Source: Heloderma charlesbogerti (taxonomy: Eukaryota; Chordata; Lepidosauria; Squamata; Helodermatidae). Taken from it: a DNA stretch of 64,000 bases. The DNA lies in contig JANEZZ010001628.1 of the NCBI GenBank assembly GCA_026122225.1, positions 1 through 64,000 on the forward strand, read 5' to 3'. Positions within the stretch are counted from its first letter, which is position 1. Every line of letters starts with the position of its first letter. The notes under the pieces were generated by a model that ran no database searches, was not told where the DNA came from, and saw only the letters and a list, made by a program, of their open reading frames with translations. The translations under genes were made by a program, and so were the position numbers. Shown in pieces: positions 23,571 to 35,310 of this stretch.

Positions 23571-23628
23571 TCTCTCTCTCTCTCTCTCTCATACACACAC
23601 ACACACACACACACGCACGCACGCACAG
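23571..23628 (+). repeat. Microsatellite (TC)n then (AC)n
   Basis: About 20 bases of TC followed by CA/CACG units. Confidence 0.95.
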
Positions 23629-23639
23629 ACAGACAGGTA

Positions 23640-24577
23640 AGTTGAGCTCTAGAGTACAGAGGTTAGGTGGCTATTCCTCTGACAACTATCTGTATAAAAA
23701 GCAGCTTGGGGACATTTCCCATCAACATATAAGCTGCTGCTCCAGGAATTAATAGGCTCCAAAACCTCTTTCCAATAAACCAACGAACAGCCTACTGGCT
23801 CCCCCCTGGAGTGACAGCAGTCCTCCATCACAAGGGTCTAGCAGGATCAACACAAACACTCTCTTAAGTCTCCTTTAGGTCAATTACCTTCCTCATCACT
23901 ATGGTAACCAAACTGCAAGCACTGCCATCAGAATCCTATAAGCCTCCAACCTCAACCCCAAAGGCTACAAAACATGCAGAGACAACTTCAGGATCAGAAA
24001 TTGAATAGGTCTTGCGAGCCAGAGGGATATAATTAGCCACAAATTTATTGAAATGCATTTCTGCAGTGCAACTGAAAGGACAGTGACTGTTTAATGCCCT
24101 TATATGAGATAAAGGACGTCAGTTGGGAACTTGTATGGTTTAGCTCATCACTGTAAAAAGAACAAGACAACGAAATGGGGGGGGGGACTCAATATCCTTA
24201 GTCTCTCCAGTTACTACTTTTGGCCACCAAAAACCCACAGTAAATATAATATGATATTCAAGGTGAATTTACATATTACCTTTCAAAATAAAAGAACATC
24301 TGCAATTACACCTTCCAGCAGCCAATGTCGGCTGGAAAACCCAGGTAAAGCACTTGTGTACCCACCCTTCCAGTCACCAGTCACTAGAGCTACAGCACAC
24401 CCACCACAAGCTTCACATTCTAGTGAAAATAGATGCTGGTGCTACGGCAGTACCACACAGTTTTGGTGGGCAGTTACTTTTCCCTGAGCAGACAAATAAG
24501 CTGACTTCTCCATATCCTACTCCAAACAGCTTCTACTTGGGGGAAAGCAACCACTGCCAAAACAAATGAGATTTGGT
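23640..24577. other. No recognisable gene
   Basis: A 60-codon minus frame at 23649-23831 and a 118-codon plus frame at 24131-24487 show no domain I recognise. There is a G9 run near 24178. Confidence 0.4.
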
Positions 24578-25030
24578 CTGGTTCACACATAACGCTAACC
24601 AATGGTGTAGGCTGTTGTGACGTGTGAAGGCAGCCATGCTAACAAACTATGGTTTGTTAACCAAACAACCCAGAAAGAGAGCCCATGGTTTGTTGTTGGG
24701 TTGTGAACTCTGAGTTGTTTAAATTATGGGTTGTCTTTACATCGAACCCATAACTGAGGATTGTTCATGGGTTGTTTCACCAGGCTACAAAGGTGGTGGG
24801 CAAGAGAGGTTTAAAAAAAAAAAAAACCAGCTGCTTTACATGTCAGTACTACAGTGCTGCAAACGCATTTGGAATGCAGAGAGGGAGTGGGCAAAAGAGG
24901 AGAAAAACAAACAACTCAGAGATTGAGAAAATAAATCACAGGTTGTTTGATCGTCTGCCAGGCAAACCCTGGGTAGGGCAACAGGCCATGGGTTAAATAA
25001 ACCATGGGTTAGTGTTATGTGTGAACACAG
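24578..25030. mobile_element. MITE A of a nested fold-back cluster
   Basis: Left end GGTTCACACATAACGCTAACC and right end (complement) TGTTCACACATAACACTAACC are inverted repeats about 29 bases long with few mismatches. The interior is full of ACCCATGGTT and GGGTTGTT words. The poly-A tract that differs between the arms lies inside it. Confidence 0.75.
24813..24826 (+). repeat. Poly-A (A14), the visible difference between arms
   Basis: Fourteen A here against fifteen T at 45413-45427. This one-base change shifts the pairing sum from 70239 to 70240 and alters the reading frame that crosses it. Confidence 0.9.
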
Positions 25031-25468
25031 ACCTCAATCACATGTAACAACAATCCATCAGTTTAAGAACCCATGGTTTATTGTTGGGTTAACCGCTGGG
25101 TTGATTACCCCGAAAACAACCCAGCAGTCCAGGTTTACACATTATGCTGCACAATCTACAAATTGTGGGTTGAATGCTGAAGTGGAAGAGGCAGCAGTGC
25201 TGCAGGCAGCATGCCCACTTGTGTATGACAACCCATTGGTTTTTAAATCAATGTGTTGTCGTTATGTGCAAACAGGATCACAGAGTGCATGGTTAACCTA
25301 CTAATTGTAGGTTAACCATGGGTTGTTTAACCCACAATTAACCTACAGTGTACGGGTTTGGACATCATGTTGCAACCTCCAATCAACCCCATCGGAGGCT
25401 GAAAATGCAAAATGGCCATGGAATATGCCTAGTACACCACTGGCCAGTGTTACATGTGAACTGGGTCT
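25029..25468. mobile_element. MITE B, abutting MITE A
   Basis: Ends AGACCTCAATCACATGTAAC and (complement) AGACCCAGTTCACATGTAAC are inverted, and related to MITE A's ends. It begins at the base where A stops. The interior has TTAACCCAC and GGTTAACC words and contains MITE C. Confidence 0.65.
25129..25276. mobile_element. MITE C, nested within MITE B
   Basis: Ends CCAGGTTTACACATTATGC and (complement) CCTGTTTGCACATAACGAC pair imperfectly and again resemble the TTCACACATAACG end of MITE A. Boundaries are approximate. Confidence 0.5.
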
Positions 25469-25511
25469 TAGTCTGCAGTAGATGCGCCTTGACGGCATCC
25501 AGGGATTCATC

Positions 25512-26053
25512 TGTCAGGAGCGCTCTGGTGGCTTCTCCCAGTAGATTCCAATAGCCAACTCAAGACACAGACGAAAGGATTTATTTTCAAATCTTTAATC
25601 CTTTTACATCTTAATGACTCTTTCAGATGCTAATCACCAGCGACTAAAGCAAGGAACAGCAGGTTAGCCTAAGCTTCAAATAGTCAGTTGATCCCCATTT
25701 GAAAGAGAGTCACTTGAAGACCCAGAACATATGGGCTAGGGAGAGATCCTCCCTCTTTCCCTAGGGTACATGGGAGGCAGCCGTTACTTGCGCGCCAAAC
25801 AGGCACTACACCTCCTTTCCGCACTCTCTATCACTCGTCGCTCTTTGAGTCTGTGTCGAGCGTCTAAGAAGCCCCCCTCCTGCATTCCCTCACTACTCGG
25901 GTCGTTATCTATCTCTGGAATGCTGGCAGGAGGAATCTCTGCCAGGTGCTGAGTGCCTGTGAGGGATGAGCTGGCCCCTCTCCTACAGATAGCTGTTCCT
26001 CCTCAGAATCCAAACTGCTCTGAGGCTCTCTGGGCTCAGTTTCCACCCTGACA
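25512..26053 (-). mobile_element. Second solo LTR (542 bp)
   Basis: Ends TGTCAGG and CCTGACA are inverted, with TCATC and TCGTC as a 5-bp duplication carrying one mismatch. On the minus strand an AATAAA lies about 70 bases before the 3' end, as in LTR R-U5. That strand also encodes LDSEEEQLSVGEG and, near 25790-25830, RRCSACLARK. The same acidic-then-basic order occurs in the LTR at 17353. Confidence 0.78.
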
Positions 26054-26799
26054 TCGTCGTTGTTGGGGAGTGAAAAGCAAAGAAGAATAGGCAAGTGCTG
26101 GCAATAAGTGTAGCATCTCTCACCTCTTATACTGATTTGCAGAAGGAAGGACCCTGTTCAAAGGCCACTACAGGTGGTGTGAGGAGAAAAGTCTCCATTA
26201 AATGTGTGATCTGATTAAGCTGACAATATACAATCCAGCCTCAGAAAAGTGAACTTCAGTGTTTAAAGTACATTACTTTGTATGACATAAACTTTCCTTA
26301 AAAGTTTTTTTTAATGTAATAATAATTTAACAATGTAATTTAGTTCCTTTAGTTCCTTTTCAATAAAGTTACTTCTGGATTCTGAGATTTCTGTTCAGGT
26401 GGAGCTAACAAACTGGGGAGGAGGGAATTTTGTCTACTATATCAAGGACCTGCCTTGTCCCACCTCTCAGCCCAAGGAGCCTTTAAGTGGAGGCTGCTGT
26501 TGGAAGGAATTGTAGGGGGAAACAGATATTTTGGCTGACATCAAAACAGAAGGTGAGGGTGCAATCCCATCTAATCCTGGGAAGACAAGGAGTAGCTGGT
26601 TAAGTCTCAGAGAATGAGGGACATAGTGTGTAAGATCATCCCAGGTAAGAGACTGAGGGAGGGAGAAAATCTGGGTGTGAGGTGGGTTATCAAACCAGTT
26701 TGATGGATTTTGAAAACTCCCATTCATGGGCTAATCCTTGTTCGTGTTTCGTGGGCTAATAATTGGTGGTTAGATTTACATATCTATGCCGAGGTTTTG
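26054..26799. other. No recognisable gene
   Basis: A GT-rich and AT-rich mix. An 86-codon minus frame (26467-26727) has no recognised domain. Confidence 0.4.
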
Positions 26800-27005
26800 G
26801 CTTGGCTTGTTTGTTTTTTTAATGAATTGTTGAAACATTGAAATGTTGATACTATGTTTTGAATTGTGTTGTTGTAACAACAACAACTGAAATACATTGA
26901 CTATTTTTATGTATTGCTGTTATGACTTTGTGTATTCAGATTGTCAATTTTTCTGTGAACCGCCTTAAGCACAATATATTTGTGGGGAAATGTGGTATAT
27001 AAGTA
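26800..27005 (+). mobile_element. L2 3' tail
   Basis: TTTTTCTGTGAACCGCCTTA followed by GGGGAAATGTGGTATATAAGT is the L2 terminus pattern. Confidence 0.6.
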
Positions 27006-27302
27006 AAATTACTACAACAGCCTCACAGCCTATAAATATACTTCTGGCTTCTATCTCAAGGATAGAAACCTATCCTCTCCTCACCTAACAAAACAAGATG
27101 TTAGTTGTCTCTGATCTATAATTTTCATCCTACATTTATTTAATACAAATATTAATTATTTGTATTATGTAATCATGTGTTTAATTTTCTACAAAAAGTG
27201 TGTAGCAGCTGCCCCGCATGCATTACACTTCACCTGTCTGGAAATTATCTTCCAAATATGGAAAATGAAACAACCCTCAGGAATGAGGTAGAAGATAAAA
27301 GT

Positions 27303-30300
27303 CTTATTTATTTTTATTTTTTAATTATGTATTACATTTCTATACCGCCCCATAGATGAAGCTCTCTGGGCAGTTTACAAAAGTTAAAACATTAAAATAC
27401 AATATACAAAGTTTAAAATCCATTTACATAAAAGCATACTGACAATATATACAATGTAAAACTAAAAACAACTTTGAACTAAAAACAATTTAACAAAAAC
27501 ATAAAAAATGGAAAATAAAAATTCAACAATAAAATAACAGCTTAAAACAACACAGCTTAAAAACAGTATACAAAAGTCAGCAAAAGGAACAAGAGTTCTA
27601 AAAAGGGAAGGCCTGCCAGAATAATAGAGTCTTTAACGCTTGCTTAAAAACCTTCAAAGAGGTCAGCAGGTGCATTTCAACCGGCAGGTCATTCCACAAC
27701 TGAGGGGCAGCAAAAGAAAAGGCCCTCTTGCACATGGCTGCCAATCTCACATTAGGCAAACAGCAGAGACCCCTCAGAGGACCTTAGGTGGTAGACTGGG
27801 ATGTAGGGGAGAAGGCGCTTCCTAAGGTACCTTGGACACAAACCACATAAGACTTTAAATGTAAGAACCAGCACTTTATATTTTGCTCAGAAACAAATTG
27901 GCTGCCAGTGTAAAGATTTTAAAACCGGTGTAATATGTTCTCCACGGGATGTCCCAGAGACCAACCTGGCTGCCATTTTTTGTACAAGTTGAAGTTTCTG
28001 AACTAAATATACAGGCAGCCCCAAGTACAGCACATTATGGAAATCAAGCCTAGAGGTTACCAGCACGTGCACCATGGTTACCAGGTCCACATGTTCTAGG
28101 AATGGGTGTAGCTCGCATATCAGCCGAAGGTGATAACGGGCACTTTTCACTGTTGCCTCTAGTGCCAGGAGCAGCGTTGGGTCAAGAAGAACCCCAAAAC
28201 TACAAACTTGCTCCTTCAGAGGGAGTGCAACCCCATCCAGAACTCATTAACATACCGCAATACCTGAATTGGGACCCTTCACAATGAGCACCTCTGTCTT
28301 GCCCGCATTCAACTTCAGCTTGTTCTCCGTCATCCAGCCTATTACCGATTTCAGGCAGTCATTCAGAGGAGACATACCTTCCTTGGATAAAGATGTTAAG
28401 GAGAAAAAGATTTGGGTGTCATCAGCATACTGATAACACCCAGCCCCAAACCTCCTGATGATCCCTCTCAGTGGTTTCATGTAGATATTAAACAGCATCG
28501 GGGATAGAATGGACCCCTGAGGGACTCCACATAATAGTTCCTTTTTCAAGGAACAACTATCCCCACACGACACCATCCGGAACCATCCGGAGAGAAAGAA
28601 GCGGAAACACTGCAGAGCAGTGTCCCCAATCCCCAACTCCCTCAGGCGATCCAGAATGATACCATGGTCGATGGTATCAAATGCTGCTGAGAGATCCAAA
28701 AGAATCAACAGGAATGCACTCTCCCCTATCGATTCCCAGGAGAAGATCATCCACCAAGGCGACCATGGCAGTCTCAACTCTGTATCCCACTCTGAAGCCG
28801 GTTTGAAATGGGTCCAGGTAATCACTTTTATCCAAGCCTGCTTGGAGTGGAATGGACACCACCTTTTGGATTACCTTGCCCCCAAATAGTAAATTACCTA
28901 CTAGCTTATAATTACTGAAGTCTAGGGGGTCAAGGGAAAGCATCTTCTGAAGCGTCTAACAATTGCTTCTTTCAGACACAATGGAAAATTACCTTCCCTT
29001 AGGGAGGCATTAATAATATTCAGGAAAAAATGTTTTACCATCTCCCCTCCCTGGACTACAAGCCAGGATGGGCAGGAATCGAGAGGGCAAGTTGTCTTTT
29101 TGACCAAACCAAGCAGCTTGTCTACATCATCAGAAGGCACAAGTTGAAAATGATCTAGTTAAATCATGCAAGCAGAGTTGCTGGGCACCCCACTGTTGAT
29201 TTCTCTCCCCATGACAGTGTCCAAGTCAGTTCATATCAGAGAGATTTAATCCACCAAAAAACTCATTGAAGTTTTTTCACAGCAAGCTACCAAAGGTTCT
29301 AAGATCAGGTTCAGCTGACTCAGCTCCCTAACCACCCTGAACAGCTCAGCTGGGCGCGGGTTTGCAGACACAAAACGTGTAGAATAGAAGGCTCTCTTCA
29401 CTGCACGTATTGCCACCCCGGTCTTCAAATGATCCCTATGACATCTCTTGTCGGATTCAAGTCGAGTTTCTGCCATTGGTGCTCTAGTCGTCATCCTTGC
29501 CAGTTCAGCTCCCTCAGTTCTTCTGTAAACCATGGAGTTTGTTTGGAAGCAAGTAGGAGAGGACATCTAGGAGTGACCATGTCAATAACCCTGGTCAGAT
29601 CTTCATTCCACACAGGAACCAGGGACTTGACAGGTGTGGCAGCGGCACTGGCCAAGAAAACCCCCAAGGCATTTTGGAATCGCAATGGATCCATCAGCCT
29701 TCAGGGGCAGACCATCTTAACTGGTCCTCCACCCCCACGGAGGCAGGTAGTAGCCATGATACCAGCCCTGACAACATGGAGACAGATAAAACCTCCACCC
29801 ATGGATCATTCTCCTGACTGGAGCAAAAGATCAAATCAAGCATGTGACCAGCTTCATGTGTTGGCCCCTTGACCACCTGGGACAGGCCCATGGTTGCCAT
29901 GGTCACCATGAACTCCTGAGCTGCACCTGGCCAGCTGGACCCAAGGGGGATGTTGAAGTCGCCCACGACTTAAAGCCTGGGCGTCTCCAACGCCAGCTCC
30001 AAGACCAGCTCTGTGAGCTTAGTTAGGGCCTCTGTTAGATAGCAGGGTGGCCAGTAAACTAACAGAATCCCCAATCTATCCCTAGTCCCAAGGATAAGGT
30101 GTACACACTCGATGTGAGCCAGTTCCTTCACAGTGAGTCTGGTCAGGGGGATGTTATCTTTGTGGACCACCGCTCCACCGCCTCCCCATCTACTTCTCCT
30201 TACCTGCTCTACCACAGAGTACCCGACTGGGAGCTGTGTCCACACAGGCCTGTTTATCTCCCCCAGCCAAGTCTCTGTAATGCATACCAGGTCAGCCTTT

Positions 30301-30518
30301 TCATCCAAGATTAAATCATGGATGGTTTCGATCTTATTCCAGACTGACCTGACATTGCAAAGGAGCAGGCAAAGATTCTGCGAAGGCAAGACTTACATGC
30401 TGGATTTGTGTTGATCTTTCAGAGCTGTCAACACTCAACATTTTCATATAAATCATGCACTGTTCGCCCATGTTGCAGAAGTCATTATAAATGAATACAT
30501 TTTACACCTTAGGAGGGA
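27303..30518 (-). mobile_element. Near full-length L2 LINE (3.2 kb) with 13-bp target-site duplication (left copy)
   Basis: The perfect repeat ACTTTTATCTTCT (complement of 27290-27302 and 30519-30531) brackets 3216 bases. From 5' to 3' on the minus strand: endonuclease (LLCNVRSVWNK, ITETWLGE, GDFNIP), the linker, then RT with LLDLSAAFDTIDH (motif A), GVPQGSILSPMLFN (B) and YADDTQ (C) within 28247-28825. The C-terminal ITPVLKSLHW region, GCCCAGAGAGCTTCATCTAT and an AAT-rich tail follow. The coding region is spread over all three frames with several stops, so it is a dead copy. Confidence 0.92.
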
Positions 30519-30531
30519 AGAAGATAAAAGT

Positions 30532-31381
30532 GTTGTAGACAAGTGCTCTAAAAATCTACACAGCTTAGCAAAGTAGTATGGACGCACACCTGCAAAAGCA
30601 CTCATATAATATCTCTTTCTCTCACTCACTGTCATGTCCTCAAATGCACTACTTTTCATTACTTTTGAGAAAGGAAGACTAACAGAGAACTACCCTCATC
30701 TCAACAAAGACAGTCAGGATATCTTTTCTACAGCTATGATTTACAACTAGAATCAGATCAAATTTACTGCCAGCTTTGTATTTTCAAATGGGAAACATCC
30801 ATACTTCTGTATTAGTATCCCTTGATGCAACCTGAAATTTTGCACCTAGCTCAGTCTTACTTAAGTCTGCACAAAACCACTTGTAATCCCATGTTAAAAC
30901 TGTTACAAACAGCATTGTGTTTCAGGACATGATAGAAAAGCTCAATCTTTTTCTCATTATCCCTCCCCACAAACGTTGTTTTTATGGAACATCTGGCCTA
31001 ACTCAAACAAAATTCTTGTCCCCTACTTGATGTTTTAGTTAGTCCTAAGAAACAGGTTTTACACAACTGTTATCTGAACACCAGGTGGCAGTGTACTACA
31101 AAGAATACTATGAATACTTACTTCTGCAACATGCAAAAACCCAAATCATGTACTCTAGTTTCCTAACCATACATGTGCTGAGATAAATTGCACATCGATA
31201 ACTTAAAAACATATATACTGCACTGTAATGATACAGTAAAGATTAGCTTCTTTATGCAGAGAGCACACTTTTGATTCTCCTAAAAACTGATGAACAAGAA
31301 TGTACATGGGGGAGGAGATCAGTGCTTTTTTAGGTATTCTGGAAATTTTAATATGTTAGAATCAGGATGGAGAGATGCAAT
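30532..31381. other. No recognisable gene
   Basis: AT-rich. A 68-codon minus frame (30453-30659) straddles the L2 insertion point and is therefore not a continuous native gene. Confidence 0.45.
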
Positions 31382-32138
31382 TTATCATGAAAATATCTTT
31401 CATTTCATTTATTTATTAGGCAACCAAGTATGGGCTATAGCCAAAGAGACCAACAACAGACACCTATCAATACAATACAGGGTATGAACAAAAAACATTC
31501 TATCACCAGGTTAAAATTCAATATACAGTATGCAAATACTCATTGCCTTACAAGAATATGTGATTGCAAAGACCACTTTTCTTAAGAGATACATTTATCC
31601 TCTTGGGATATTCTGAGTTGAGCTGCTTTTACCACAAATTTAGCTGTGTTAAGCATAACAAACTTGGATGTATTTAACAAATATTTAATTTTATCTATAT
31701 CATTAAGATTAGCTACAGGTGCTGAACATCTCATTAAATATTTATCTTTTGGAATTTTATATAACTTGCAATGTAGCACGTAGAGTATTGTATCCTCAAC
31801 CACATGACTGCCACAAATACAAAAGTGTTGTTCCCTGGGAATTTTCTTATATCTTCCTTCCCTAAAATTAGTTTTCATTGTCTGGAAGTGTAAGGATATA
31901 AAGGCCTTGAGAAGAAAGGGAGGTGTGATCTCAGGCAGGTACTTCTCTTCCCCATAGTATGTTTTTAGGGAGGGGTAACAAAAGGAAAAACTGGAAACCC
32001 TAATTGCTTCAACATCCAACCTAATGTAATATGCCTGCATCCGTTCTTTAGTAGATTTGAAGCTGTTCTGTATATCACTAGATGCTACCACTTTAGGGTC
32101 CAGCCCAAATTTCTTCAAACTTGCTTCTTATCTTATTA
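31382..32138 (-). mobile_element. LINE 3' end of uncertain family (left copy)
   Basis: The minus strand has a 178-codon frame (31582-32118) with a zinc-knuckle-like C-x-C-x9-H-x3-C (CICGSHVVEDTILYVLHC), as found at the C terminus of many non-LTR retrotransposon proteins. About 180 bases of UTR and the tail AATAAATAAATGAAATGAAA follow. It lacks an RT core, and I cannot name the clade. Confidence 0.5.
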
Positions 32139-32353
32139 ACCAATTATTTTTTAACAGTGGAGCTTCTCTGCTCTGCTACGCAATGAGTTATTAGTTCATT
32201 AGCTGAGCATTTCTTTATCATGAAAACAGGAAAGGAGCAATTTCCCATGCTACTACATGATTAGGGCACCTTTTTCATTTAAAAAAAGTCTCTAACCCTT
32301 ATAAAAGCAGAGATACAAGGCAAAATGTATAAGCAGTAATCTGCACATTCATT

Positions 32354-33276
32354 TTTATTTATTTATTTATTTATTTATTTATTCATTTCATTTCATTTCA
32401 TTTCTATACCGCCCAATAGCCGAAGCTCTCTGGGCGGTTCACAAAAACTAAAACCAAACAACACACAATAAAACAGTTTAAAAAATATAGAACATTAAAA
32501 CCACAATATAACAATACAACCACAATAAAACCTAGCAGCAGTACAGGAGTTTAAAATAGAGATTTAAAACAGCAAAGATAAAAATTTAGAAAGCTAAAAT
32601 GCCTGGGAAAATAAAAAGGTCTTCACCTGGCGCCGAAAGGAGTACAACGTAGGCGCCAGGCGAACCTCACTGGGGAGCTCATTCCAGAGCCGGGGTGCCA
32701 CAACAGAAAAAGCCCTCCTCCTAGTAGCCACCCGCCTCACTTCCTTTGGCAGGGGCTCACGGAGAAGGGCCGCTGAGGATGATCTTAAGGTCCGGGCAGG
32801 CACATATGGGAGGAGGCGATCCTTCAGGTAACCTGGCCCCAAGCCGTTAAGGGCTTTGAATGTTAACACCAGCACTTTGAATCGGGCCCGGAAATGGACT
32901 GGCAGCCAGTGCAGCTGGAAAAGTACTGGCGTAATATGAGCTCGCAGGCCAGTCCCTGTTAACAATCTTGCTGCCCTATTTTGGACCAGCTGAAGTTTCC
33001 GGACCGTTTTCAAAGGCAGCCCCACGTATAACGCATTGCAGTAATCCAGACGAGAAGTTATCAGAGCATGGATAACTGTAGCTAGGCTATCTCTGTCCAG
33101 ATAAGGGCGTAGTTGGTATACCAGCCTAAGCTGATAAAAAGTGCTCCGTGCCACTGAGTTCACCTGTGCCTCAAGTGACAGTTCTGGATCCAAGAGCACC
33201 CCCAAACTACGAACCTGATCCTTTAGGGGGAGTGCAACCCTCTCCAGAACAGGTTGAATGTACAGCATACATTTTG
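32354..33276 (-). mobile_element. L2 3' piece with long open frame (left copy)
   Basis: A 224-codon frame (32594-33268) encodes the L2 region after the RT core (VLLDPELSLEAQV, TSRLDYCNALYVGLP, LQLVQNRAARLLTG, RLWNELPSEVRL, TFLFSQAF). The standard terminus GTGAACCGCCCAGAGAGCTT and an AATAAA-repeat tail follow. It is unbroken over its remaining length, so it is younger than the other L2 pieces but 5'-truncated. Confidence 0.92.
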
Positions 33277-33787
33277 TAAGAAACTAGACTGCTTGTGCCT
33301 GCCTTTCAGTGTTTTCAGCCAGTGGGTGAAGACATAGCTGTGAATGACATTTAGGGAGGCAGTGATAATGACATAGACCAAAAAAAGAAAAAGGACACAC
33401 ATGCACACACATATTGTCTGAGAAGGGACGTCTTGGTTCATTTTGAAGCTGAGGGCAGGGGTCTTCCTGGTGGAGAAGTGTTTGATGCCAGTAGAAAACA
33501 AATGAGAAATCCAGGATTTTGGTGTAACCAGGCAGTAGCATGTCTACCCATATGTGGCGAACCAGTATGTCTGCATGTCCACCCTGTGAGGTAGGACAGG
33601 TTGTACCCTTTTACCTGTACTCCTCAGGGGTAGTGTCACCACCACTCATGTATCTTGTTAAGTACCTGCCCACAGGAGAAACACTCTTCAGGGTTTTATA
33701 TACGGAGAAGCAGAGGTCCCTGTTTCAGAGTATCCTTTAAACTCCTTAACAACCTGGTTAGTGTGCTTGCAAAATGATCCAGAACAT
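33277..33787. other. Unrecognised sequence between two L2 pieces
   Basis: Two overlapping minus frames (33223-33501 and 33284-33541) are open. One contains a hydrophobic run (VLFLFLVYVIITASLNV) that could span a membrane. I see no homology and no splice sites. Confidence 0.35.
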
Positions 33788-34661
33788 GGGTATTATTATT
33801 ATTATTATTATTAAATTTCTTAATCGCCCATCTGGCTGGTCACCCAGCCACTCTGGGCGATGTACAGCATACAATAAAACAGTTTAAAACAATAAAATTC
33901 TACAATAAAAACATTTCCTAAAATACCCTAACCCACCCCAAATGCCTGCCTGAACAACACTTGTTAAGCGGCCTGTCTGGTGCTGCTGGACGCGCTCCTT
34001 AAGATAGGCTGGGCCTGAACCATATAGGGTTTTAAAGGTCAAAACCAACACCTTGAATTTGGCCTGGAAAACAACTGGTAACCAGTGCAACTCCTTCAGC
34101 ACTGGAGTGATGTGATCTCGCCGGTGGCTGCCTTTAATCAGGCGAGCTGCTGCGTTCTGTACCAGCTGCAGCTTCTGAACCATCTTCAAGGGTAACCCCA
34201 CGTAGAGCGCATTACAGTAGTCTAAATGAGAGGAGACCAGGGCATGTACTACCAATGGGAGCAGATGGTCGGGCAGGAAGGGGCGCAACTGCCGTATCAG
34301 ATGGAGTTGATACAGCACTGTCCGGCTCACAGCTGACACCTGAGCCTCCATGGACAGCTGGGAGTCCAAAATGACCCCCAGGCTGCAGACCTGGTCTTTC
34401 AAGGGTAGCCATACCCCATTCAACACCAGGTCAACTTCCCCCAGCCTCCTCTTGTCTCCCACCAAAAGTACCTCGGTCCTGTCAGGGTTCAGTTTCAGCT
34501 TATTCCTCCCCATTCAGCCACTCACCGTCTCCAGACATTTGGACAGGGATTCTACGGCCAACCTTGGTAAAGGTTTGAATGAGAGGTAGAGCTGCGTGTC
34601 ATCCGCATATTGATGACACTGCACCCCAAACCTCCTGATGATAGCCCCCAGCGGGTAGGCC
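33788..34661 (-). mobile_element. L2 3' piece with (AAT)n tail (left copy)
   Basis: A 209-codon frame (33884-34513) encodes KLKLNPDRTEVLLVG, LDYCNALYVGLP and LQLVQNAAARLIKG. Upstream (34514-34650) there is RT remnant with an IIRRFG...YADDTQ-like order. It ends at a (TTA)n microsatellite (33789-33813 on the plus strand). Confidence 0.9.
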
Positions 34662-34928
34662 AACTTCCAAGCTTGCCATGAGAATCAACTCAACGCCAAT
34701 TTCCAATCCAATATATTTATGAAAAAAACAAGGCCCTGAAAAGTTTAGAAATAGTCAGTTACTTTTAAAAATAAAATGAAACATCAAACTATTTCACTAA
34801 ACCTTATTAATCAAGATAGTGAGAGTAACTCACCAAAGCAGCATAGAGTTATGGGAGGAGTTGAGGCCCGCAAATGAGACTCCCTGGCATAACATAGGCC
34901 GATGATGCCTCTTTACTATGCAACTGGA
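34662..34928. other. Innermost left stem, unclassified
   Basis: No element recognised. Includes CTATGCAACTGGA at the stem's closing edge, adjacent to the TTGTGCAACC words of the spacer. Confidence 0.4.
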
Positions 34929-35310
34929 TAACTCTTGTGCAACCTGTTGTGGAGTGCGTTGTGCAACCCGTTGTGCAATGCTTTGTGTATTCTGCTTGTG
35001 CAACCGGTTATACAACAGCATACATACGATCTTCCTTCTCTCCATTTTATCCTCACACCAACCCTGTGGGGTAGATTAGACTGAGAGTAGGTGACTGGCC
35101 AAAAGTCCCGTCCCCCCCGAGCTTCATGGCTGAGTGAGGATTTGAACTCATGTCTACCCAGGCCTAGTCCAACCCTCTAATGACTACACCACACTGGCTC
35201 TATAAGAAACTGTAGAGATCCCCTGGAGGATACATGACCAGGTCCTCTCAGGTTGTTGATTGTTCAGCCCCCCAGAAATATCTGTGTCTGTGAAAGAAAC
35301 TTCATTTGAC
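34929..35310. other. Unpaired spacer at the palindrome centre (382 bp)
   Basis: The stem closes on CAACTGGA (34921-34928) and TCCAGTTG (35311-35318); immediately inside, the two sides stop pairing. The left third (34935-35015) holds irregular repeats of TTGTGCAACC-like words. The middle holds a SINE. The rest is unrecognised. A spacer of this length would allow the arms to fold into a hairpin or cruciform and is much shorter than the arms. Confidence 0.95.
35046..35202 (-). mobile_element. MIR-like CORE-SINE (tRNA-derived) inside the spacer
   Basis: Read on the minus strand it begins with a tRNA-like head: an A-box-like GTGGTGTAGTCATTAGAG (complement of 35176-35193) and a B-box-like GAGTTCAAATCCTC (complement of 35136-35149). 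A CORE region follows, resembling the MIR-type words for 'TGACCTTGGGCCAGTCAC' in altered form, and it ends near 35046. It is too degenerate and too long to be a functional tRNA gene. It is present once, since it lies in the unpaired centre. Confidence 0.7.

Larger units (their letters stand above)
6240..34928. repeat. Left arm of giant inverted repeat (palindrome)
   Basis: This arm is the reverse complement of 35311-64000. A base at left position x pairs with 70239-x when x lies between the poly-A tract (24813-24826) and the spacer, and with 70240-x when x is left of that tract. I compared the sequences at several points along the arm, including the inner end, the LTR edges and the window end. 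Every open frame of 60 codons or more has a mirrored partner with the same translation, except one that crosses the poly-A. The arm's true outer limit is unknown, because the partner of anything left of 6240 would lie past base 64000. Confidence 0.97.

Noticed and set aside
23649..23831. 60-codon frame beginning MMEDCCHSRG (also 46409-46591) as a small exon
   Set aside because: No acceptor or donor in phase, no homology recognised, and length is within chance expectation.
24640..25340. Interstitial telomere-like tract (GGGTTA words)
   Set aside because: The words are irregular, occur in both orientations and sit within fold-back elements. There is no tandem TTAGGG array.
33223..33541. Overlapping open frames with a possible membrane helix as a small gene
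   Set aside because: No splice sites, no recognised family, low-complexity hydrophobic run, and the frame continues into an L2 piece.
35130..35202. tRNA gene in the spacer
   Set aside because: The boxes belong to a CORE-SINE head; there is no intact cloverleaf.
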